Origin: Elmis aenea
Taxonomy: Eukaryota; Arthropoda; Insecta; Coleoptera; Elmidae
DNA: 64,000 nt
Assembly (NCBI GenBank): GCA_947652605.1
Contig: OX393577.1
Coordinates: 25,733,466-25,797,465, forward strand
Reading direction: 5' to 3'
Below are positions 1-10,822 of this stretch, one piece after another. The notes beneath the pieces are model-generated. The model was not told the origin of the DNA and did no database searches. It saw nothing but the letters and a program-made list of their open reading frames with translations. Both the position numbers and the translations under genes were made by a program. Positions within the stretch are counted from its first letter, which is position 1; each line of letters opens with the position of its first letter.

Positions 1-610
1 TTTAAATTTACTTTAAAAAATGTAATATTTAAACGTAACAATGGTACAATTACAACTTTCTTATAAAAAAATGTCAAAAATGTGTAGGCAAAAGATAAAA
101 TTATAAGTTTCTTGTTTTTTTCTTTCAATTGTTTCAAATTACCGCTGTCTTCCTTCATAGTCTACTTGAAAATATCACTTTGCCCTAATAATTAACAATA
201 AAATCGCGACATCTCGGAAAATATCAATTTTAGGTGAAATGTCAGCCTTTATGTTTTCGAAATAATTAATAATAATAATTAAATTTTGTATGTCTGAGAA
301 AAAAAATGAGTTATTGATGTTTAAAGTTTCACAAGTTTGACCAAGCGTAAAAAACGCCCTATATAATATTTTAAAAATGTAGGTGGTGCAAAGTGTTAAT
401 TAATCTATTGTCAATCTAATTTCCAAGCGAATTTATTCAGACTTTTTAAAGTTTCTAAATGTTGAAAATTTATGAAGGTACTGTATTTTCATGAAAATGC
501 AATTTTCACGAAAACGGTTGTCTTTAGACCCATATAACCTTATATATTTTTTGAAGTAAATTTAAAGAGGAATCCAAAAATGTAAAAATATACAGGGTGT
601 TCCATAAGAA
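1..610. repeat. Copy of an interspersed repeat also present at 28395-30715
   Basis: The stretch with ACCGCTGTC near 143, TAGTCTACTTGAAAATAT near 160, GCCCTAATAATTAAC near 183 and GAGGAATCC near 567 matches, in reverse complement, sequence at 30316-30715. The match then continues at 28449-28395 across a hAT insertion. This copy lacks the insertion and so acts as an empty-site reference. It runs into TATACAGGGTGTTCC near 591-605, a terminus shared by several repeats here. No coding potential is evident. Confidence 0.7.
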
Positions 611-1667
611 AAAGTATAACTTTGCTATGCCACTCTTTTTTGGAGCACCCTTTATGTTTGAAATTTTTTAAAAATGTAGCCCTTATTGACTTACCTAATC
701 TAACCGCGACAGAAGTTTAAAAATATATACCGTTTGGCCATAAAACTCCGTGGCGTCCGTCGTGACTCACCCTGTAGAATTGGTTTTGTTTTTAATTAAG
801 AAGTGTGACATATAATTAATTTAAAGTTAATATGTGACTATATAACTTTATCATGCTGAATAAGTAATTATTTTCTTAACCCTTTGACTACCATTTTTGA
901 ATTTAAAAATTATATTTTTAAATTTTTAATTCTGTTACGGCACACCCTTGGGACAAACATATCCCACTAGTGTTTTTAGCTAAGATCATATGTCCTGCTG
1001 GTGCTATAATCTAGAAATATAGTTTGGCTGTAAAGGTATGTACAAAAAATTTATTCAGCAAAATCATACAACAAAAATTATGAACCCTGCATATGTATAC
1101 ATATTTTTTTATTAAAGAGTACCAATAGAACAAATAACAATTAATTTATTTGTATTAAGTCATGGTAATTTTTACTTCTTAGTTGGACGCATGCTTCTCG
1201 TTGGTAGTCAAAGGGTTAAACATTCATTGAGAAGATTAAGAAAAAATACTTTTAGATATTTTTGAGATACAAAATTGATGCAATGCTGTTTTTTTAAATT
1301 GTAGCAATAAAGATGTATTATTATATTAGGTACAGTAGCGATCCGATTATTCAAGATAATGTGGGTTGAGAGAACCTAGCATAGCAGAGTAGGTTTGGTA
1401 AATTATTTCGTTAACTGAATATGAATCTATTAATCTGATGAAGTTTACTCTACTTACAAATTAGACTTATTGAATATAAGGACCTAAATTGTACAATAAA
1501 ACAAGATTAATTTTATTTATTAGTTTTATTACAAAATTTGATGACAAAGTATATAGATCTTTTGTTAATTCACTTTGTTTAATCTGAAATCTTAGTTCTA
1601 TTAATCAACAATTTACTGTAATGCTCATTATAAACATTGCCAAAAACAAATTCTTTAAAATAACGAT
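611..1667. other. AT-rich stretch without recognised genes
   Basis: I see no exon-like reading frame or clear transposon end here. The prefoldin 3' untranslated region probably occupies its right part. Confidence 0.5.
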
Positions 1668-1673
1668 TTTATT
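1668..1673 (-). promoter_or_regulatory. Possible polyadenylation signal of the prefoldin gene
   Basis: The plus strand reads TTTATT, which is AATAAA on the minus strand, about 145 bases beyond the prefoldin stop codon. A second pair of AATAAA matches lies at 1512-1521. In DNA this AT-rich the hexamer occurs often by chance, so position is the only support. Confidence 0.3.
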
Positions 1674-1815
1674 AGCAAACAATTAAACAAATTAGTATTG
1701 GACAGTTTTTTTAAAAAGCATTAGTAAGATAACATACAATTATAAATTACAATTTTCGAAAACTTTTTGGTAGAATCTTCGATGAATTCAAATATTAGAT
1801 AAATTTAAATATAAC

Positions 1816-2388
1816 TTAGTCTTCTTCAGCTTCCAAGTTAATGCTAGTACCAAATTTTCCATATAAATATGACTTTAAATCACTCATAAGTTCTTTTACT
1901 TCATCGGCTTTGGTTTTAAAGCCTCTAATTTCATTTTCAATATTCTTTTTTTCATCTTCAAGGCAACTCTAATGAAACAAATAATTATAACACATACATA
2001 TAAGAAATTAGCAGTTACCTACCTGTGTTTTTTCAATATGTTGATAAATATAAACTTCACCTACTAAATATGGGATCTTTTCATCTTCATCCAAAAGTAC
2101 CAGTTCTTCGCAAGCATCCTCAATTTTCTTCAAGTCGTTCTAAAAAACAACTATGAGGATTGTTATACAATGAAATGTCATGTTTCATTTACCTCTTTAA
2201 GTTTTATTTTATCTTTTAAGTCTTCTAACGTTGCATTAAGCCTCGCGAATTTGTTAATTTTTTGTTGATCTTCATAAGTTATGTGCACATCCACATCCTG
2301 TTGTAAATAAATATAATATTATAGTTTAGAAAAGCAAAATACAAAATGTTTAACTTACTGGTTGTAAAGGTCCTTTTGCAGCAGCCAT
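1816..2388 (-). CDS. PFDN4: Prefoldin subunit 4, complete, four exons
   Basis: Exons (minus strand, in order) are 2388-2359, 2297-2193, 2139-2023 and 1968-1816. All introns are 53-61 bp, have GT-AG ends and are in phase 0. The product is 134 residues, the same length as I recall for the animal family. It starts MAAAKGPLQP. Exon 2 carries the family signature TYEDQQKINKFARL, exon 3 has DLKKIEDACEEL and IPYLVGEVYI, and exon 4 ends KFGTSINLEAEED. The layout is two heptad-rich helices (about residues 20-55 and 85-120) flanking the central beta-hairpin region, as expected of a beta-type prefoldin subunit. In the family, this protein is part of the hexameric cytosolic chaperone that hands unfolded actin and tubulin to the CCT chaperonin. 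The ATG at 2388 is the only in-frame start in exon 1, and the splice sites make the model internally consistent. Identity is very secure. Confidence 0.97.
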
Positions 2389-3180
2389 TTCAATAAATAA
2401 ATTTGATTATTTAGATGAAATTAATTTATGCGGTAGACTACTACAACCTCATGCACAAATAAGGTTAACTTGTTTGACAATTAAATGGATGTAGAAGGTT
2501 GGCATCTCTAATAGTAAGTATAATTCTGCTACTAACGTCTAGATGGCGAAAGTATTTCCTAATTCGATTTTAAATCGCTTAAAAGCTTTGTGCACTTGCT
2601 TATGGCTTAGGTCACATGTAGCTCTAATTATGTTTTTGATAATTTTTAAACAATTTACTACCGTTACTATTATTTTATAATTATTTAAACAAATCAAATG
2701 TATTTGCCGAATGACATAGATGCCACCACAGTTAAAAACTCATCCCTATTAGTAGTAATAGTAAGTTATAAAATCGCAAAGCGTATTTATTGGCGCGTAT
2801 CATACGCACTGTTTTCCTTAAAATTAAGGGCTGCAATTTTACCTGAGTATTATACGCGTATACTATTTTTTTTTTTAAAATTTTAATGAAATTAAATAAA
2901 TAGAAAATTATTCATTTTACCTATCTATTCATTATTTTAATATTCAGGTATTTGCGTAAAAGGTCTAATATCTTACTTAGTTCTTTAATTCAAAGATTTT
3001 TCATATTATTCTAGCTAAATTTAAATGAATTTTTTCATCCAAGTCTTTAATATAAATGTTATTGCCTTTATAGAAATACATATTTGATATCAAACAATAC
3101 ATATCAATAAACAATATTTTAAACCTTTCATTATTTAATAGATTTTTTTAAAATAAAAATGTTTTGTTCACTAGTAAATT
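2389..3180. other. Upstream flank of the prefoldin gene
   Basis: This includes the prefoldin promoter by position (about 2389-2600), but no TATA box or initiator can be singled out. A short open frame at 2698-2886 has no recognisable motif or codon structure and is not called as a gene. Confidence 0.45.
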
Positions 3181-3184
3181 TTGA

Positions 3185-3855
3185 TGACAACGCCGGAAAG
3201 GGGCAGCATTGAAAAGTTTAACTGAGCGCGGCGCATACCCTCGTGACGGCCCTGATTACATTATTTATAATCTTAATCACTATTTATGTAATATTTTATG
3301 GAAACTTATTTTGTTTTCTTTAATAACAGATTATTATTATTATTAACGAATATTGAATAAACTTTAATTTACATAAAATTAAAATGGATCATGATCATAA
3401 ATCTGGATCTCAGAAGAAAAAAGAAAAAAAGAGAATGAATAAAGATGTAGCCAAAGCGGAAGAACTCTAGAGACTTGGGTTATTTTGCTTTAAATATATT
3501 TCTTTCGTATTTTTAATACAGAATTACATTGTCTATATCAAAATGCGAGTTTTAAATTTATACTTTGCTTAGAGGAAGGGGAGCCCGTGATCTCTTGCTT
3601 CCAAGGACGATGATGGGGGGCGAAGGGTCTCCGAGTCCCGGGCCCGGAAGTAATTTAAGGGCCCAGGAGTCCACATACTTTTTTAATTATGGTGTATTAA
3701 ATATTTACGATTCACAATTCGTCTTTTTAAAAAAATAAATGTTCAAATATGTAATTTATTTATTTGGAGCTCATGTCAATTTTTCCCCCGGGCTCTGAGA
3801 CGCCTCTGATTGCTTTCCCGGGGCCCGAATTTTCTGTAAACGGCCCTGGATATAA
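3185..3855. mobile_element. hAT-like transposon debris
   Basis: Two hAT-style ends, each reading GGCCCTG on the plus strand (CAGGGCC on the minus), occur at about 3249-3255 and 3847-3853. Both border GC-rich subterminal sequence such as CCCGGGCCCGG. Between them, at 3384-3470, a short frame begins MDHDHKSGSQKKKEKKRMNK and soon stops. The KSG-x-QKRKEKK pattern resembles the N-terminus of ZMYM1-like hAT transposases. Partner ends and target duplications were not identified, so boundaries are approximate. Confidence 0.45.
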
Positions 3856-5260
3856 TGATCTGTCAAGTTGAAGACTTAACACTCGTATCTTGTTGGTAGC
3901 GTTAAATCTGTTTAATATTATATCTCATATTATTGTTAGTCGACTAAATGTTTTACTTAATTTAATTGCTTCTAATTGTGCTTTTTCCTGCGAACGTTTA
4001 GTACTATTTTCTTTTAATGCCATTTTTAATTCAATTTGTCCGATTTTTTAACTTTTATGGCATCTGCTCTTACTGACCATCTAGTAGGACAATTTTTTGA
4101 ACAATTAGGTAAGTATTTTAAGAATGTTTATAATGCTCCTCTAATATATTTTAACGGTGGGTCGGTCGATAAATTTTACCCAATTTGCTTAAGCGAAACA
4201 CGCTGATCCAAGGACTGTAGGTGCATTCAAAATTTGCAGTGTCGTACATTAATTTTGAAGATTTGGTTTTTAAAATAAAAACGCTAAAAATTTACGTAAC
4301 ACATTTATTACAGTTTATAGGTACACGAACAATTTACAAATAAATAATTATTTTATATGGAAATATTAAGATGATTGTTTATTACAATTATAAATGAGTT
4401 GATATTCATTTAATATTTAAGTAATTTTCATTTTTGTTTAACTTATAATTGAAATAAAATACTGTTACCCTAATAGTTGGGCAATACAAGCATAACAAAA
4501 TTTTAATACATTTACTGTACTTACACATAAAGAACGAGAAATGACAAAATTATTTAATTTATTCAGTACAAGGTAATGAAATTAATATTGCTACGACACG
4601 TTAGGGCGTTAGGGAATTCATATTGATATGTTGGCGACACCAAACACTAAGTACTTCTGCTATAAACAGTTTAAAAACATTAAGAATTTAAATATGGTTG
4701 CTAGGAACTAGTTTATAAAGTTACATAAACATACAAGCCTATGTCTATGATTATACATTTATCGATATTATGGAATATTTTATATTAGCAAGTAAATTTA
4801 TAATACTGTACAATCTCGTTACTTTGTGCTCTTCAAACTTTTTTTACATTCATATTCAGCATACACAGCAACGCATATCATTCACATTTAATTATTTACG
4901 AGAAAAACGTTTGCACGTAAAAAGAGCTACGCGCCCGTTAAATTTTAATGACTGCTTGCCTCCCGTACAAGGATCTCGCAACTTTCAAACTTAACAAATA
5001 CATACATGCGATGTTTGTGTGAAATATGGTAATGTTGAGGTAAAACATGAATGCAGTTAATTCTACTTTTAACTTGTGTATTCCATGACGTCCCGTAGTA
5101 CTTACCTGCAGTCAGTTTTACTTCGTTTAAATTAAACGAGAACTGCGTTAAAAAGAAGAAATACGAGTGATTTGAAATCAAATGTAAACTAGTTTCGTTG
5201 CTGGCATGTATCTCCAAATTATCTTAAGATATTTACATTCGACTTCTTATTGTGGTTTCA
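3856..5260. other. AT-rich intergenic stretch, nothing recognised
   Basis: Short open frames at 4770-4994 (plus) and 4945-5217 (minus) overlap in opposite directions, have no family motif and are not supported. Confidence 0.5.
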
Positions 5261-5261
5261 T

Positions 5262-5872
5262 ACAGAGTGTCCTAAAGTTATTTGTACAACGCCCCTAATA
5301 ATAGACAATCAACGAGTGTAATTCCCGTGTTGTGCCAATTTACAGAAAAACTTCTTAGGTTTTTCCCTATCGTTTTTTTGTTAATACCAAGTTTGCTTGT
5401 TTTTTTTTTTTAATTTAACAATTTGTACCAAGTTTTAACAATTTTTTTGTTTTAGATATTCATATACGCTTATACCCAAAGTGAATGCACAGAAGAAAAC
5501 AGTGTGTTGAATGGTTTAATAAAACCAAATCAGACACACAAGTCCAACGCAGGTCTAGAACGAAATACATCAAAAATCGTATAGTTGTTCTTGATGGAGA
5601 AGTTCTGTTGTGATTCGTTCTAAAGCTTCGTAGGACTTGTGTCTGATTTGGTTTTAATAAAAATGTAATATTCTGTGTTCTTTCCTTTGCGCACATTATA
5701 AATAAGTGCATATGAACATCTAAACAAAAAAAGTCGTCAAACTTGGTACAAAATATAAAACTGTTTATAGCAAAAATTTCATAAGTTTCTTTGTAAAATG
5801 ATACAACACGGGCATTTTTACTCTTGTTGATGGTCTATTTTTACGGACAGAAGTTGTACAGATAATTTTCGA
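5262..5872. mobile_element. Foldback element, about 0.6 kb
   Basis: The left arm starts ACAGAGTGTCCTAAAGTTAT at 5262. Its complement appears, degenerated, at about 5835-5872 (GAAGTTGTACAGATAATTTT). Nearer the centre, AAACCAAATCAGACACA at 5523 pairs with TGTGTCTGATTTGGTTT at 5640. An apparent minus-strand frame at 5460-5711 is a by-product of the palindrome. Confidence 0.65.
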
Positions 5873-6590
5873 ACAACTTGAAGACTTTCACGAAACAATT
5901 TTATTTGTCAAAATTTTCATGTTCCAAAATATTGAAATATGTACCTAGAACCGCCACAAACTAAGGATTTTTTCAAGAATGTCAGTTTCCCTATACCTGA
6001 TCCTATGGTGGTAAAGTTATTTAGTTGCATTTAACTTAATCATTACGACTATCTTTGAGTGTGGACGTTTCTCCCACTTGGCATGTCTATAGGCAAAGTT
6101 TGTTTCACTGGCTTCACACCGTGTTAGTGCTTGACGATGAGGCAATATTTTAATACATAAAAAAATATTTCCCGATTTTATTCCGACCTTTGAGGAGCTC
6201 AATGTTGTAGTTTACATTTTTCATGTATGTCGCTTAACTGCAATCCTGGGTAGATCGTTAACTCCAAAGCAACAAGTTTTCATTATTCGTAGTTTCCTTG
6301 TCCATTTTATATTGCGTATATATTTTTTTTAAGTGTTAATACACAAATAAAACAACATAATATGTATTTGTTTTAATATTTTTGGATCTCGGTTAGCAAC
6401 AATTTTATTTTAAACAATTAAACAAATTGCCAAATAAAATATAAAAAGCGTCCATCCTTCCTAAATTAATAAACATTTGCGGAATAATATTTAAAGAAAT
6501 AGTATTAATAAAACTTAACTCTAAAATTGTCAAAGCATTGTTAAAAATTTCAATTTTAAGTAGTACATTCTTTTGAAAAGGCAAGCGTTT
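5873..6590. other. Intergenic stretch without recognised features
   Basis: A minus-strand frame at 6017-6202 is open and slightly less AT-rich than its surroundings, but it shows no family motif. Confidence 0.4.
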
Positions 6591-6948
6591 AGGCCTCTAC
6601 TCACCTACCAATTTGTCGGTACAACCGACTGACCATTCCGATAAATTGTTTAATGTGTAGTCTGTCACCCGACCAACCCGACAGTTGGGCAAGTTGGAAC
6701 GGTCGGGTGGCCAGACCATCCAACAAGCCAACCGCCCCACCACATTCCTCTAGATAAGGACTATTAAACCGAAAATTTAACGCTATTTATAAATTTGTTA
6801 TCCACGAAATGGTATCAGAGCCAAAATAATAAAAAAAGTTATGACGTTTATGCTGTGTTGGTTGGACTGGTCGGGATGTGTGTAGACAACACCCAACACG
6901 GAGTTCCCGACGGTCGGCTCCGACAAGTTGGATAATGAGTAGAGGTCT
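6591..6948. mobile_element. MITE, 358 bp, GTCGG-rich
   Basis: The ends are AGGCCTCTACTCACCTACCA at 6591 and, reading inward on the other strand, AGACCTCTACTCATTATCCA from 6948. The interior repeats GTCGG and CCGAC many times. TTT flanks both sides (6588-6590 and 6949-6951), a possible 3-bp target duplication. There is no transposase; the superfamily is unassigned. It lies just beyond the Netrin stop codon, possibly in the 3' untranslated region. Confidence 0.75.
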
Positions 6949-7439
6949 TTTGTTAATACTGTAAATCTTAAAATGTTAGATACCATAGCCAATCGAAATC
7001 CAAAATCTGTGTGATGCGTTATTGTTTGGCTCGAAGTTTTAATGGTTTCCGTAGCGGATAATTATTCACAAATCTACACATTCTCACAACGTTCACTCCG
7101 CACAATTCAAAAATAATAAATAACTTATTTATAAACACGAACTTTCATAATATAAACTGTACAAATAAATCATACGACTACTTAAAAACGCATGTAATCA
7201 AATGCATTTGGTACATCGCATCGGTTAATAATGACACCCACATTTTCAAAATTAATTACGTCATAATTAGAAGCCTCATCAGTTGCAATTAATTTAAAAT
7301 ACTGAAATTACATAAATAAATCACAGTAACACTGTTACTCAGCTTTTTTAAATTCACAATTAATTTGGCAAAATGCGTAATTGCGTACGCGCTCTTAGCT
7401 AATTACGAATTACTAAGTGCGTAATTTCTAACTGGAAGT
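6949..7439 (-). other. Probable Netrin 3' untranslated region
   Basis: By position this follows the Netrin stop codon on the minus strand. No AATAAA was found on that strand in the first 400 bases. An ATTAAA variant (TTTAAT on the plus strand) lies near 7037. The transcript end is not determined. Confidence 0.35.
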
Positions 7440-7596
7440 TCACTTGCATTTGCGTGCTCGACGTCTAAATCTACGCATACGCTGATCCCATTCGTCCCGC
7501 CATTCAATTACTATGGAGCGTTGTGTTATAGCGATGTTTCCTGTGGGCATTCCTCCGGGAGAATCGTCTTTTTCACGACCCAAAATCAAATAAGAC
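7440..7596 (-). CDS. Net: Netrin, last coding exon (end of NTR/C345C domain)
   Basis: The acceptor is TTTCTTTCAG just above 7596. The exon starts with one base that completes a lysine codon split with the previous exon, and it ends in TGA at 7442-7440. It encodes SYLILGREKDD near the start, then ITQRSIVIEWRDEWDQRMRR, and finishes RRARKCK. The SIVIEW-DEW-RMRRF pattern followed by a basic tail and a terminal cysteine is characteristic of the C-terminus of insect netrins. Netrins are secreted laminin-related axon-guidance cues that act through DCC/Frazzled and Unc5 receptors; the basic NTR tail is associated with heparin and matrix binding. The intron above this exon is 11,986 bp and full of transposons. 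Whether this is the NetA or NetB paralogue cannot be told from this domain alone. Confidence 0.93.
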
Positions 7597-8383
7597 CTGA
7601 AAGAAAACAAACAGATGTTAACGAGACACAAAACAAGAAGTTATACACACATGCAGTGCCTAATTGTAAATTATGTACTCGATTCTTCATTGACTTTTCT
7701 TTAAAAAGAAACAATTTAAAGTATAAGCAACTTGTGTACTTTTGGTAAGTTACAACTAAGTTGTTTTTATGTTGTAACACTTGTCACTTTCTGGGATTGG
7801 AGCTACGAAGTGATTTAAATAAAGTAAGGCTTGGCATGTACACCTTCGTTCGGATAGCACCAAATTTTTCTTCCAAACGCACTAAACAGTTTTGATTTTT
7901 TGTATAATGAACATTATTACGACTTAAAAAATATAAAAGGAGGCATTGGAAAACGAAAGTCTTTTTTATGAACACAGGTGCCTTAAATATTGGAATAATA
8001 AATTTTGTGAATCAGATCAAATAAGTAATCGATTTAATTTATAGACCTTTAGTTATCACAACGTATTACGTTAAGGTTCGATGCCAAATTTTCTTGAGAA
8101 ATTCCCTTCCTGCAAAATGTTTGCTCTGGTATAAGCAGTCTTGATATACTGAGTGATTCAGTTTGACTGTCACACCCCTATATTTAACTCTATTATTTTA
8201 AGACGAAATCCCTATAAACCAGTGTTTTCAAACTTTTTTAAACTTTCATATTAATCCTTTCATGCAGTGCGACTAAAAAAAAAACCTCAAATTGTTTTAC
8301 AATTCGAGGATATTTTTGTGTGTGTAAAACACTGGTGACTAAAAAAAAAAATTCCCACTTGTTTTGAAAATCCATCACGTTTT
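7597..8383 (-). other. Netrin intron, proximal part
   Basis: This is the end of the 12-kb Netrin intron next to the last exon. A possible short hAT-type MITE lies at about 8214-8331: CAGTGTTTTCAAAC on the left and GTAAAACACTG on the right, with no matching target duplication. Otherwise nothing is recognised. Confidence 0.45.
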
Positions 8384-9643
8384 ACAGTCTGTTCTACAAA
8401 ATGGGCCCAATACTATAGCGACTTTAATTATTGTGATGAAACTATCAACAAACCATATATATTATTAAATGGGTCAGTCTTAGCTACAACTTGGCGAAAA
8501 AACTTTTGTTTTAAACACCTTCATTTATTTGTTGTGACGTCATTTTTTTTAAAAATTGATTGGTGTATTCTAGTAGAGCATTTTAAGTACTTTTCAACGG
8601 TCTAGACTTTTAGTAGGGTTATACTCTGAAATGTTTGTAAAAATTGCAAAAAACTAGTTTGAGCTAGTAGGCCATTTAATCAAAACTTCTGTTAAAAAAA
8701 ATAATTACTCATAACCAAGCAACCTTAAAAACCCTTGCTTAACTGAGAAGACGATGCCAGTTATGCATAAACAACAATGGCTTACAGTTTGAGCAATTTT
8801 TTTAGTCCTGTTTTGTTATCGTTGTGGTATAATATCCAATAGCAGTGTTCTCATTAGTAATAGTCATTCAGATTCCACTGACTTATGGGGGTCATACACG
8901 TTGCGGTATACCTGTCAGTTTTGCCTGAATAATAAAAAATGTTCAGGTTCACCTGAACAGTTCTGACTCTACACACGCTACGGTAAACCGTAGAGGTTCA
9001 GTTGCCATTGGCTTCGATACAAGATGACGCGGTGGCGGTGACGCAGAACAACTGACTGTGCAGGCGAGCGGCACACACGTTCCGGTTTGTAGTCTGGCGC
9101 AGGTAGTAAGAATCGAATTTCGATTCTTCTCCGGTCGCCTGAACAGGTAACATTGCCTGTGCAGTTATGTTACACGCACGCTCCGGTATACCTGCAAGCA
9201 GGCAAACCTGACAGGTATACCGCAACGTGTATGACCCCCATTAGAGTTAAGCAAGTGTTTTTAAGGTTGCTTGATTATGAGTAATTATTTTTTTAAACAG
9301 AAGTTTTGATTAAATGGCCTACTAGCTCAAACTAGTTTTTTGTATTTTTTACAAACATTGTATAGTATAACCACATATAACCCTACTAAAACTCTATACC
9401 GTTAAAAAGTACTGTTAATGCTCTACAAAAATACACAAAAAAATTATATCTACCAACCAATTTTTAAAAAAATGTTGGTGACGTCACAACAAATAAATAA
9501 AGGTGTTTAAGTTTATAACAAAAGTTTTTCTTGCCAAGTTGTAGCTAAGACGGTCCCATTTAGTAATATATGTAGTTTGTTGATGGTTAAATCACAATTG
9601 AAGTCGCTATAGTCTTGGGCCCATTTTGTAGAACGAACTGTAT
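8384..9643. mobile_element. Foldback element with a MITE near its centre
   Basis: The left arm begins ACAGTCTGTTCTACAAAATG at 8384, followed by GGCCCAATACTATAGCGAC. The right arm carries GTCGCTATAGTCTTGGGCCC and CATTTTGTAGAACGAACTGT, ending near 9643. The arms also pair at TAGTTTGAGCTAGTAGGCC (8655) with its complement near 9318. Arms are about 350-400 bp. A separate MITE occupies 8886-9240. No coding capacity was seen. Confidence 0.8.
8886..9240. mobile_element. PIF/Harbinger-type MITE, 355 bp
   Basis: The ends are TGGGGGTCATACACGTTGCG at 8886 and its complement ending at 9240. The flanking trinucleotide TTA is present at 8883-8885 and 9241-9243, as expected for PIF/Harbinger target duplication. 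The terminal repeat is about 32 bp and almost perfect. Inside, a CACG-[TC]T-N-CGGT motif recurs on both strands (near 8900, 8973, 9077, 9180 and 9220). A minus-strand frame at 8998-9225 is not a gene. Confidence 0.85.
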
Positions 9644-10105
9644 ATCTTCGAAAAGATAATTTAATTCTAAACCCGATCATGCATTAAAAAAATAAGTATA
9701 CCTAGAAAATAATTTAATAAAAAGTAGTTTCAAAATTATTTATTATTTTTTACAAAATCTTAGCAGTTTTATACTCAATATCGATTTCATAGTAAGGTAT
9801 ATTTTTTAATAATTTGCCCCCGCAGTTAGTTCACACAAACGTACTGAGGTAAAAAAATACAGACAAACTATTTACAATTTGACTTCCAAGAAACAGCTCT
9901 ATTTCGATCGGTATTCTTGAAATAAATATGTTGTTTATTATCCAACTAGGCAAAAAAAAACTTAATAAAGAAAACCAACAACTTGTTTTGGGGAATGAGC
10001 ATGTACCTAAATAACTTTTGATCAATTAAATTTATTTTTGGTGTTTTAATAGGTGTATCAACATGAAATTAAATTCGTTATGCTAAACATTTAAGTAGGT
10101 ACTTA
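9644..10105 (-). other. Netrin intron, no recognised feature
   Basis: AT-rich sequence with no exon-like frame or transposon end that I can recognise. Confidence 0.5.
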
Positions 10106-10819
10106 CAAGGGAAGGTCACGATACGTTGTCGCTAGAATTTGATTCCGGCTGTGTTTATTACCTCAAGGGCATCAAAACTAAATGTTTTCCAGAGTTATAC
10201 GTGCCACTGGCCATTACCTTCGGAAAAATAGGGGAAAAACTGAAAAGTTGAATAATAAAACTAATATTTGCGATCGCGTTGGCCATGAAACCGTCAAAGA
10301 CAAAATCGAAATTCTTCTATTTACCAATGCGCACATCCTTTACAAGTAAAATGGTGCAAAGTTTTTGAAAAAATCTTAAACGGTTCCGGAGAAAAACGCG
10401 AAAAACGAGGCCTTTGTAAAAACTGTTTTCCCTATGTTAAACGCCTATGCAAGTCGCATAGATATAGTAATACAGATATACACAACTTCTCAATTCATAG
10501 CGCTTATGCAGGGGTTTCGTTTTTGACGTTTTTCTCCGGAACCGTTCAAGATTTTTTCAAAAACTTTGCACTATATTACTTGCAAAGGATGCGCCTATTG
10601 GTAAATAGAAGAATTTCGATTTTATCTCTGACGGTTTCATGGCCAACGCGATCGCAAAAATGACCTTTTTGTACCAATTTTTCAGTTTTTCCCCTATTTT
10701 TCCGAAGGTAATGGCCAGTGGCACGTATAACTCTGGAAAACATTTAGTTTGGATGCCCTTGATGTAATAAACACAGCCGGAATCAAATTCTAGCGACAAC
10801 GTATCGTGACCTTCCCTGG
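10106..10819. mobile_element. Foldback MITE, 714 bp, with TTA duplication
   Basis: The arms start CAAGGGAAGGTCACGATACG at 10106 and, on the other strand from 10819, CCAGGGAAGGTCACGATACG. They stay nearly complementary for about 250 bp each, through GTTTATTACCTCAAGGGCAT and GCGATCGCGTTGGCCATGAA. TTA lies directly outside both ends (10103-10105 and 10820-10822). The centre (about 10380-10540) also pairs around CTCCGGAACCG. A third, single-arm copy sits at 20862-21072. The minus frame at 10557-10874 is an arm artefact. Confidence 0.85.
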
Positions 10820-10822
10820 TTA

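Noticed and set aside
7521..7748. Plus-strand open frame of 75 codons
   Set aside because: It is the antisense shadow of the last Netrin exon and its splice acceptor.
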